This document shows positions 32,625-39,420 of a stretch of 64,000 nucleotides of DNA, piece by piece. The notes below the pieces were generated by a model. The model worked only from the letters and a program-made list of their open reading frames with translations, was not told the DNA's origin and did no database searches. The number at the start of each line of letters is the position of its first letter. Within the stretch, counting starts at the first letter, position 1. Both the position numbers and the translations under genes were made by a program. This stretch comes from an uncultured Granulosicoccaceae bacterium. Its GTDB lineage: Bacteria; Pseudomonadota; Gammaproteobacteria; Granulosicoccales; Granulosicoccaceae. The stretch covers positions 1-64,000 of the forward strand of contig CALLLW010000001.1 in the NCBI GenBank assembly GCA_938007995.1, in the 5' to 3' direction.

Positions 32625-33768
32625 AAAGCTGTAGCGTTGTGCAACGGTGGTGCCATCATCTGTACATTAGCCTGATTGGCAATGAAACTCTCGGTCGCAT
32701 CATGATGCGCGTGTGGCCACGCCGGGTGCAAGGCGATGCAGAGTCACTGTTTGATTTAATCAGCGGGTTTGTCTATTCACAGGTTTTGTTTGCTGTGGTG
32801 AAACTTGATCTTTTACCCTTGTTAAAAAAAAAGCCTGCCATCTTGATGACATCGCCCGCTTTACAGAGCTTGATCTGCCGGCAACCCGTCGCCTGCTAAA
32901 AGCTGCAACTGCACTACAACTGACGCACGAGTTGTCGACTGACACTTACGGGCTCGGTAAACATGGTGCCGTTCTGCTTAGCAACCCCGGTCTGCTTAAC
33001 ATGGTGCTGCACCATGAACACCTTTACCGCGACCTTGCCGATCCGATTGCCTTATTCAAAGGTAACGTACCTACAGAACTGGCAAGCTACTGGAGCTATA
33101 CGCAGTCAGACGTAACAGCTGCGCACAAAGAGGCGACTGCCACCTACTCACAACTCATGGCAGACACACAGCCTATGGTTGCAGCCCAGGTATTGGCTGC
33201 ATATTCATTCAGCAATACGAAAAGAATGCTCGATCTCGGTGGTGGCACCGGTGCATTCCTGCGCGCGGTCAATGCGCGTTACGAACATATTGAAGCAACA
33301 GTCTATGATTTGCCTGCAGTTATCGAGAGCGCGGTTAAAAACAATCGTTCAGATGTAAACCTGCACCATGAATCAGGAAAAGCGGATAGCAGCAACAATA
33401 AAAACTCCGTTCAATTTATCGCAGGAAATTTTTTTAACGATCCACTACCCGATGGATACGACACGATTTCTGTCGTCAGAATACTGCACGATCACAATAC
33501 GGATGCTGTCACTGCCCTGCTGAAAAAAATTTATCTGTCACTGCCGCCAGATGGCACGCTATTAATTGCAGAGCCGATGGCGAACACACGCCGTGCAGAG
33601 CGCGTTGGCGCTGTGTACTTTAATTGCTACTTTCTGGCCATGAACCAGGGCGAGCCGCGATCTATTCAGACGCTCGAACGGATGTTACAGGAAGCAGGTT
33701 TCTCAAAAATCGACCATCACCCGACAACACTGCCCTTGGTCTGCAGCGTCATGACAGCCACCAAATAA
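32621..33768 (+). pseudogene. crtF: CrtF hydroxyneurosporene O-methyltransferase, split by a -1 shift at an A9 run
   Basis: The 5' part (from ATG 32621, coupled to tspO) encodes ESLFDLISGFVYSQVLF and LDLLPLLKKK, the CrtF N-terminal region. It then goes off frame and stops at 32897-32899. The other frame, entered at GCC 32833, continues as ACHLDDIARFTELDLPATRR, then GLGKHGAVLLSNPG and the SAM motif MLDLGGGTGAFLRA, to the stop at 33768. Joined, they give a normal-length protein of about 382 aa. The break is at nine A's (32824-32832) within A-AAA-AAG. It could be a true frameshift, a homopolymer error, or programmed or transcriptional slippage. CrtF methylates hydroxyspheroidene-type carotenoids. 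Confidence 0.85.
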
Positions 33769-33794
33769 TGACTATTATTGTGGACATATTTTAT

Positions 33795-33836
33795 TGTTGA
33801 TATAAATTGACATAATTCAGCACTTACAGGTATGGT
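33795..33836 (+). promoter_or_regulatory. PpsR-type operator and promoter upstream of the 33913 gene
   Basis: TGTTGATATAAATTGACA (33795-33812) fits TGT-N12-ACA with the right half GACA intact. TTGACA (33807-33812) overlaps it and is followed after 18 bp by TATGGT (33831-33836). The arrangement of box over -35 is the same as at bchF. Confidence 0.6.
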
Positions 33837-33912
33837 TTTATCAGTCGCACCACAGCAACTATCATTGAGAGTATTACTGGCACGCACCAGTCAATCCAAT
33901 CGGGAGACAAGC

Positions 33913-34602
33913 ATGGCAACGGTAGCACGCGCATTTGAAACAACGCATCAGGCAGAGGCCGCAATATCAACACTGCTTGAGAAAGGTATCCCTAAAGACA
34001 GAATTCAGCTGGTTGACCCTCATGGCGCTGATTACACAGCAGCCGATGCGCTAAAGGCAGGCACTCAGCTGAGTGCGCATCGAGACACCTCTGCCTACGC
34101 CCAGGCACTTGAAAAAGGACAACCGTTGCTGATTGTTGAGCCATTCTTCGGCACCGCATCGCGCATTCTGGCAGTACTGGACGACTGTGACGCAATACCC
34201 GTCGAGACCTCCGGGGAATATGACGATCCTACACATAGCGCCACCCCTTTTTCTTTTATGTTCAACCTGCCAGTGCTGATTCGCAACAATCCGGCACCGC
34301 TTTCCAGAATGTTCGGATTGTCTACAGAAACAGCCAGCAAAGGCTTTCTGACCAGCTCGTTGAAATCGGGTGCAGCGCGCAGCACGTTCGGGATCCCGCT
34401 ACTGACCCGAAACAGCGGCACGACCTTCGGCAGGGAACTGACCACTGAACAACTGGTGGCCGATCGCGCAATGGGAATACCGTTACTAAGGAAAACTACT
34501 GCAAAAGCCCGCCTGATTGACAACCCGGCACCTTTCTCACGCTTGTTTGGTTTGCCGCTTTTGTCCAGAAAAGCAGGTGATTCAAGCAGCAATACCCGCT
34601 AA
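33913..34602 (+). CDS. Unrecognised PpsR-box protein with repeated PLLxR motifs, upstream of pucBA
   Basis: A 229-aa soluble protein. ATG 33913 follows a GGGAGA ribosome-binding site; an in-frame start at 33832 lacks one and would lie inside the promoter. The first ~90 residues (MATVARAFETTHQAEAAIS, LIVEPFFGTASRILAVLDD) look like a YflT/general-stress-protein-17M-type alpha/beta domain. The rest carries imperfect repeats: FNLPVLIRNNPAPLSRMFGL, FGIPLLTRNSG, MGIPLLRKT, then NPAPFSRLFGLPLLSRKAG. Between photosynthesis genes and behind a PpsR-type promoter, it is probably photosynthesis-related. Its function is unknown. Confidence 0.8.
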   Translation: MATVARAFETTHQAEAAISTLLEKGIPKDRIQLVDPHGADYTAADALKAGTQLSAHRDTSAYAQALEKGQPLLIVEPFFGTASRILAVLDDCDAIPVETSGEYDDPTHSATPFSFMFNLPVLIRNNPAPLSRMFGLSTETASKGFLTSSLKSGAARSTFGIPLLTRNSGTTFGRELTTEQLVADRAMGIPLLRKTTAKARLIDNPAPFSRLFGLPLLSRKAGDSSSNTR

Positions 34603-34636
34603 CAATCGCTCCGCGGCCGGCGAGCACTGGACGGGC

Positions 34637-34664
34637 CTTTTAGCTTTTAGCTTTTAGCTTTTAG
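34637..34664. repeat. Four tandem copies of CTTTTAG
   Basis: A perfect 4 x 7-bp array follows the 33913 gene, preceded by a GGCC...GGCC pairing that could make a weak terminator stem. It may be a variable-number repeat. Confidence 0.8.
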
Positions 34665-34719
34665 CACCTGGGGTTAAAGTTTTATGCAGTTCCCTCGCTT
34701 CTGTTTTGTTTTTAATTTC

Positions 34720-35035
34720 ATCGCGGAGACAGGCAAAAGCGGCAGGACGCCGCGTTAGCGAAGCGGGCGCTTCCATGGATGTGCCTTCTGAGCGTGCCTG
34801 TTGGAGCGATGAAATACAAAATGGCGCAGCCACCCGAAGGGCAAAATGGCAGCAAAAAGACTTTTTGCTTCCGTTTTTGGTCTTTTCAAAAATGAAGGCC
34901 GCCGGCAGGGCAAGTCAGAGCGACAAGCCGCCTGCAAGACAAGCCAAAGCGACAAACCACCCCCAGCGCAAGCCAGAGCAAGCCAGAGCAATGGCCGCCC
35001 GCAGGGCAAGCCAAAGCCATAACCCGGCGCAACAC
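34720..35035. repeat. Repeat-rich non-coding stretch upstream of pucB
   Basis: The 34603-35215 interval has no supportable gene. One open frame (34706-35086, plus) is Arg/Ala/Gln/Lys-rich and is probably not coding. The stretch contains the perfect palindrome AGCAAAAAG-A-CTTTTTGCT (34851-34869). Runs of CAAGCC(A/G)(A/G)AGC-like copies follow (about 34908-35015), two of them preceded by GCAGGGCAAG. The composition looks like a dispersed intergenic repeat inserted upstream of the puc promoter. Confidence 0.5.
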
Positions 35036-35058
35036 AAAACTCAAACAGCATCCATAAG

Positions 35059-35076
35059 TGTCCATTATTATGGACA
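35059..35076. promoter_or_regulatory. Consensus PpsR/CrtJ operator upstream of pucBA
   Basis: TGTCCATTATTATGGACA is an exact TGTC-N10-GACA box and also a complete palindrome with a 4-bp spacer (TGTCCAT-tatt-ATGGACA). It lies upstream of the puc promoter, 26 bp (centre to centre) from a weaker AGTC-N10-GACT box at 35085-35102. Confidence 0.8.
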
Positions 35077-35084
35077 GCTATTTT

Positions 35085-35126
35085 AGTCATTTTAATTTGA
35101 CTCAGTACGCAGTAATTGTGTATCTT
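35085..35126 (+). promoter_or_regulatory. Putative puc promoter with a degenerate PpsR box
   Basis: TTGACT (35097-35102) and TATCTT (35121-35126) are spaced by 18 bp. The -35 overlaps AGTC-N10-GACT (35085-35102), a one-mismatch-per-half version of the PpsR box. This would give a leader of about 80 nt before pucB. Confidence 0.5.
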
Positions 35127-35215
35127 CAACGGTAGCGAGTGGCCTTAACTATCCCTCGCAAACCGCTTCCCGGCGGAATCAATCACATGTGTGTCCAATG
35201 AGGAGATGAACAGTT

Positions 35216-35380
35216 ATGGCAACAGATCTGAACGACCCGGACCGAGTCTGGCCTACCGGCCTGACGATTCGTGAATCGGAAGAAATCCACAAACATGTCA
35301 TCGACGGTGCACGAGTTTTCTTCGTGATCGCACTGTTTGCCCATGCATTGGCATTCATGTTTAGCCCCTGGTTTGGATAA
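35216..35380 (+). CDS. pucB: LH2 (B800-850-type) beta subunit PucB
   Basis: A 54-aa light-harvesting 2 beta polypeptide. The N-terminal pattern [20 protein letters not shown] and the [12 protein letters not shown] segment match LH2 beta rather than LH1 beta. The membrane helix [15 protein letters not shown] carries the conserved His that ligates B850 bacteriochlorophyll, and the end is PWFG. An AGGAGA ribosome-binding site lies 9-14 nt before ATG 35216. pucA follows 11 bp downstream with its own GGAGA. Confidence 0.93.
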   Translation: MATDLNDPDRVWPTGLTIRESEEIHKHVIDGARVFFVIALFAHALAFMFSPWFG

Positions 35381-35391
35381 GGAGACCTGTT

Positions 35392-35535
35392 ATGAATCAA
35401 GGTAGAATCTGGTGCGTTGTCAGCCCCAATGTCGGCCTGCCACTGTTCCTCGGTGCAGTCGCATTGATATCTCTGATTGTTCACTATAGCGTGCTTTCCA
35501 ATACCACATGGATGGCTGCGTTTTTTGGTGGATAA
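35392..35535 (+). CDS. pucA: LH2 alpha subunit PucA with Phe44-Phe45 (low-energy-shifted type)
   Basis: A 47-aa LH2 alpha polypeptide. [10 protein letters not shown] matches the canonical LH2 alpha start, where Met1 contributes the B800 ligand. One helix contains LIVHYSVL with His31, the B850 ligand. The C-terminal [11 protein letters not shown] aligns without gaps to the family. Positions 44 and 45, normally Tyr-Tyr or Tyr-Trp and hydrogen-bonded to the B850 acetyl groups, are both Phe here. That substitution is known to blue-shift the long-wavelength band, so a B800-820/830-type complex is predicted. Confidence 0.93.
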   Translation: MNQGRIWCVVSPNVGLPLFLGAVALISLIVHYSVLSNTTWMAAFFGG

Positions 35536-35544
35536 GTTCTGCTT

Positions 35545-35594
35545 TTTTCCCGCTTCGGGAAAATCGATTGATCGAGCCGGCGCTTTGCCGGCTC
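35545..35594 (+). promoter_or_regulatory. Two stem-loops between pucA and pucC
   Basis: TTTTCCCG-ctt-CGGGAAAA (35545-35563) and GAGCCGGC-gcttt-GCCGGCTC (35574-35594) are perfect 8-bp hairpins within 60 nt of the pucA stop. Neither has a proper T tract on this strand, apart from the A/T ends of the first. They probably protect the abundant pucBA mRNA 3' end and limit read-through into pucC. Confidence 0.7.
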
Positions 35595-35656
35595 GTGACA
35601 CTGCTGCTTGACCGTGGTTTTTTCGTCACTTTTAACCTGATCACTCGCGACTGCTA

Positions 35657-37075
35657 ATGAACAGTCTGTCACGCAAATTAATCAATACGTGGATCCGTGT
35701 CGGATCTCGCTATTTGCCATTTGCGGACCTTGCAACAGCTGATCTGTCGCTATCACGTTTGTTGCGACTCTCACTATTCCAGATTTCCGTCGGCATGACG
35801 CTGGTGCTGCTGGTCGGCACATTGAATCGGGTGATGATTGTCGAGCTTGGTGTACCCGCCTCACTGGTCGGCATCATGTTAGCCATCCCGCTGGTTTTTG
35901 CACCGTTTAGAGCCTTGATCGGTTTTCGCTCAGACAACCATCGTTGTGCACTCGGCTGGCGACGCGTGCCGTTTATCTGGAACGGATCTCTATTAACCTT
36001 TGCCGGACTTTCAATCATGCCATTCGCACTGCTGGTGCTTGCCGGTAGCGGTGAAGCTGCAAAAGTCCCTGACTGGATCGGCCAGATAGCAGCATCACTG
36101 GCCTTTTTGCTGGCAGGAGCTGGTATTCATGTTGTGCAGACAGCAGGACTGGCCCTGGCCACTGACCTGACACCGCAGTCATCGCATGCAAGAGTTGTAG
36201 GCTTTATGTATGTTGCGCTGCTAGTTGGCATGTTGGTCAGCGCGCTGCTCTTTGGTGCCTTGCTGGCCGACTTTACCCCGGGACGGCTGATCCAGGTAAT
36301 TCAGGGTGGTGCAGTGCTGAGCGTGGTGCTCACCGTGACAGCAATCTGGAAACAGGAAGCCAGACGCTCATGGCAAGCGGTAAATGCCGAACCGCAACCT
36401 GATGCAACCTTTAGCGAGACCTTTAAAACCTTTTGCGCCGGACCGCACACCAAAAGACGATTAACCGTTGTAGGTCTTGGTACATTAGCGTTCGGTATGG
36501 CAGAGATAATTCTCGAGCCTTTTGGCGGACAGGTATTATCGATGAGCGTCAGTGCAACCACAAAACTTACTGCACTGTTAGCACTAGGTGGTTTAATCGG
36601 ATTTTGCTTTGCATCAAAAGTACTGGCGAATGGCTATGACGCCTATCGTATAAGTCGTGATGGTGCGCTTGTTGGCCTACCCGCTTTTGCACTGGTTATT
36701 TTGTCAGCACCGCTGGAACTGCAGTCGATTTTTATTATTGGCAATTTCTTAATTGGCTTTGGTGCCGCACTCTTTGGACAGGGCACACTGACCGCAACGA
36801 TGCACAGCGCACCAGCCGACAAAGCCGGCCTCGCGATTGGTGCGTGGGGTGCGGTTCAGGCAACTGCTGCAGGTGTAGGTATAGCGCTGAGCGGCATAGT
36901 ACGCGACCTTATTACCCGCTTTACAGAACAGAGCACGCCGACAACCGGCTACTACACTGTGTACAGTATAGAGCTCGTTCTACTGGTACTGACTATCGTT
37001 GCCACATGGCCGCTGATAAAAACGGTTCGTGTTTCAAGTAACAACAATTTGACTTCAGGCAAAGTAACTACATGA
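35657..37075 (+). CDS. pucC: PucC, BCD-family LH2 assembly protein
   Basis: A 472-aa twelve-helix BCD-family protein placed directly after pucBA, the usual place of pucC. It shares with lhaA the start SRYLPFADLATADLSLSRLLRLSLFQ and the motifs VGTLNRVMIVELGVPASLVG, TAGLALATDL and LAIGAWGAVQATAAGVGIALSG. PucC is required for normal LH2 levels in Rhodobacter. The stop overlaps the start of the deformylase gene as ATGA, so the latter is translationally coupled. Confidence 0.92.
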   Translation: MNSLSRKLINTWIRVGSRYLPFADLATADLSLSRLLRLSLFQISVGMTLVLLVGTLNRVMIVELGVPASLVGIMLAIPLVFAPFRALIGFRSDNHRCALGWRRVPFIWNGSLLTFAGLSIMPFALLVLAGSGEAAKVPDWIGQIAASLAFLLAGAGIHVVQTAGLALATDLTPQSSHARVVGFMYVALLVGMLVSALLFGALLADFTPGRLIQVIQGGAVLSVVLTVTAIWKQEARRSWQAVNAEPQPDATFSETFKTFCAGPHTKRRLTVVGLGTLAFGMAEIILEPFGGQVLSMSVSATTKLTALLALGGLIGFCFASKVLANGYDAYRISRDGALVGLPAFALVILSAPLELQSIFIIGNFLIGFGAALFGQGTLTATMHSAPADKAGLAIGAWGAVQATAAGVGIALSGIVRDLITRFTEQSTPTTGYYTVYSIELVLLVLTIVATWPLIKTVRVSSNNNLTSGKVTT

Positions 37076-37581
37076 CAGCGCTCCGCATAGTCGAATATCC
37101 CGATGATGTGCTTAGTCAGATAGCAGCGCCGATCAATGAATTTGGCAATACACTTGCCGAGCTGGTAGAGCGAATGGCAGGCACACTCGATGAGGTTGGC
37201 GGTATCGGCTTGTCTGCACCACAGGTAGGCAGCTCACTACGTATTGCACTGGCAAAACTCGATGACGGTGCGATATCCGCCTTTATCAATCCGACAATCA
37301 CAGCCAGTGCCCGGCCCGGCTTTGTACAGGAAAGCTGCCTGTCGATCCCCGGCGTTGTCGGGCACGTTACCCGGGCCACAATGGTGACTGTGAGCGCACA
37401 GAATGTGCACGGCGAGTTATTTGAAATGCAACTAAGCGGCATGCCCGCCGTGTGCTTACAACATGAAATAGACCACCTCAACGGTGTACTGTTTATCGAT
37501 AGATTAAATGTACTGCAAAAGCTCTATCTGCGATTGAAGAACCCACATTTGTTTAAACGCCCATCACTTGTAGCTCGATAG
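37072..37581 (+). CDS. def: Peptide deformylase encoded in the puc operon
   Basis: A 169-aa metalloenzyme that removes the formyl group from nascent N-formyl-Met proteins. All three motifs are present: motif I GIGLSAPQVG, motif II ESCLS (with Ser in place of the usual Gly of EGCLS) and motif III HEIDH with the two His metal ligands. It starts at ATG 37072, overlapping the pucC stop, so it is coupled to LH2 expression. The housekeeping def normally sits beside fmt, which is not here, so this is probably a second copy. A link to the N-terminal Met of LH2 alpha is conjecture. Confidence 0.88.
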   Translation: MTALRIVEYPDDVLSQIAAPINEFGNTLAELVERMAGTLDEVGGIGLSAPQVGSSLRIALAKLDDGAISAFINPTITASARPGFVQESCLSIPGVVGHVTRATMVTVSAQNVHGELFEMQLSGMPAVCLQHEIDHLNGVLFIDRLNVLQKLYLRLKNPHLFKRPSLVAR

Positions 37582-37721
37582 CATCTCACCCGAAGCATCT
37601 CGTGCGGCACATGGACACTCAGGTTGTTCATTTCGCGTAGTCAGACACAGTGCATAATAAAAAAATTGCTCGCTTTAGTAAGCGCCTTGCATGCATGGCT
37701 GTTTTGGATTACTACTAAACA

Positions 37722-38108
37722 ATGGAAGACAACAAGTATCTATTCACTTATGGCACGCTCGCACCGGGGCGGGAAAATCATGATGTGATCGCCAAAGTAC
37801 CTGGAGTCTGGCTACCAGCGACCATTAAAGGCAATTTTTATCAGCATGACTGGGGCGCTGCGCACGGATGCCCCGGTGTAGTTCCTGATTTAAACGGCAG
37901 CTAAGTCAGCGGCTACTTATTTTGCTCTGATGAGTTGCCACAATACCTGCCTATGCTGGATGAATTTGAAGGCGCTGATTACCAGCGGGTTTTAGTGCCA
38001 GCCACTTTAAACAACGGCACACAACTGCAGGCTTTTGTATACGCAATCAACAACATGTTGCAGCGACTGCTTTCGACACAGCACGCTGTTAAAACAGGTT
38101 TGGCCTGA
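37722..38108 (+). pseudogene. Gamma-glutamylcyclotransferase-like gene broken by an in-frame TAA
   Basis: The frame opens YLFTYGTLAPGRENHDVIAK, the hallmark of the GGCT/YtfP-like fold, and continues GNFYQHDWGAAHGCPGVVPDLNGS to a TAA at 37902-37904. After it the same frame resumes with VSGYLFCSDELPQYLPMLDEFEG, the expected continuation including the catalytic-type Glu region, and ends at 38108. A single substitution would restore a protein of ordinary length (about 128 aa). It is either a recent nonsense mutation or a base error. The C-terminal tail looks diverged from the family. Confidence 0.8.
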
Positions 38109-38117
38109 AGCGCACCT

Positions 38118-39281
38118 CTACCGACCAGACTCAAGCCATTCAATAATCTCATCAGTATGCTCACCCAATGCCGGCGCAGCACCGACCGGACGATAGACAT
38201 CCGCTCCATTGATGCGAAATGGCAGTGTCGGCACATGAACCTGATCATCGGTTGTTTGCACATAGCCACGTGCCTTCACCTGCTCAGATTGCAGCGCTTC
38301 CGGCAGGCTGCGCAGCCTTGCTGAAGGAACACCTGCTGATTGCAGTAGCGGCTCCCATTCAATCGCTGTTTTAGTAGCAAGCTCGGCTTCGATTTCCTCC
38401 GCCAGTTGTGATGCATTTAATTTACGCGCCTCTCTTTGTGCATAACGGCTATCACTGAGCCAGTCATCACGCTTAAGTGCACGTGCCAGACTGATGAAGT
38501 GCGCTTCTTCATTTACGCCCAGAGACATCACCCCTTCCCTGCATGTAAAGCTGCCGGCGCCGGGTGAACGACTGTTCGCAAGGTTGCCACGTCGCTGAGG
38601 AGCGTTACCGGTTTTCAAAAAGTCCGTGACCGTTGAGCTCATCAAAGATAAACCGGTTTCGAGCATTGAAACATCAATGAATGTGCCCTTGCCGCTTTGT
38701 CTGCGTTCGTACAATGCAGCGGATATAGCGAATGCTGCTGCCATCGCTGTGGCGTAATCAAGCACAGGTGCACCGGTTCGAACCGGCCCGCTCTCTGTGG
38801 TGCCGGTGGCCTCCATCAGTCCGCAGGCAGCTTGTATATTCACATCATACGCAGCGGTATTTTCCTGTGGCCCGCCGCGACCGTATCCGGTCAGTGCACA
38901 GTGAATTAAATGCGGGTGCTTGTCGGTAAGCGTCTGCTCATCGAGTTGCAGTCGCTTCATGGTCTGCGGTACGTGATTCTCAACCAGCACATCAGCGCGC
39001 GACAACAATTGATGAAAGCGATCAAGATCGACAGGTGCTTGTAGATCGAGGGCGACAGATCGCTTGCCCGCGCCCTGTGTTAGGTACGACGTACTCTTCC
39101 CAACAGATGCCGCCTGTGCGTCTGTACCGCCACGGTGCCGTATGGCGTCACCTTTTACACTGGATTCTACCTTGATAACCTCAGCCCCCAACAAGCCGAG
39201 ATAGTACGAGCACGCAGGACCCGCCAGCACGTGGGTGAAATCGATTACCAGTAAACCGCTTAGCGGGTGTGTTGCTGACAC
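38118..39281 (-). CDS. CaiB/BaiF (family III) CoA-transferase
   Basis: A 387-aa CoA-transferase. GTG 39281 is chosen because a GGAG lies 7-8 nt upstream and homology begins right after it (PLSGLLVIDFTHVLAGP). Family features are GAEVIKVES, the ALTGYGRGGP segment and the conserved Asp in AAYDVNIQAACGLM, the site of the aspartyl-CoA thioester intermediate. It is divergent from tctC, 139 bp away, so it may act on a carboxylate imported by that transporter. The substrate cannot be read from the sequence. Confidence 0.88.
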   Translation of the reverse strand: MSATHPLSGLLVIDFTHVLAGPACSYYLGLLGAEVIKVESSVKGDAIRHRGGTDAQAASVGKSTSYLTQGAGKRSVALDLQAPVDLDRFHQLLSRADVLVENHVPQTMKRLQLDEQTLTDKHPHLIHCALTGYGRGGPQENTAAYDVNIQAACGLMEATGTTESGPVRTGAPVLDYATAMAAAFAISAALYERRQSGKGTFIDVSMLETGLSLMSSTVTDFLKTGNAPQRRGNLANSRSPGAGSFTCREGVMSLGVNEEAHFISLARALKRDDWLSDSRYAQREARKLNASQLAEEIEAELATKTAIEWEPLLQSAGVPSARLRSLPEALQSEQVKARGYVQTTDDQVHVPTLPFRINGADVYRPVGAAPALGEHTDEIIEWLESGR

Positions 39282-39420
39282 CAAAGTTCTCCAGGCAGGG
39301 TGAAAATGATGATGAAACGTCGCGCAAGTGTCTCGCAGTTCATCAAAGTGAGGCAATTTTAGTTTTGGCGAAAGGCCTTTCGGGTTACACTTGTCGCGTC
39401 AAACCTACTGGAGGACAAAA

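Noticed and set aside
34706-35086. 126-codon ORF upstream of pucB
   Set aside because: Low-complexity Arg/Ala/Gln/Lys peptide that runs through repeats and into the PpsR operator; no ribosome-binding site or domain.
35216-35535. puf (LH1) operon
   Set aside because: The beta chain has the LH2 VWPTGLT and [11 protein letters not shown] pattern and the alpha chain the LH2 MNQGRIW and NTTW pattern. No pufLM follows; pucC does.
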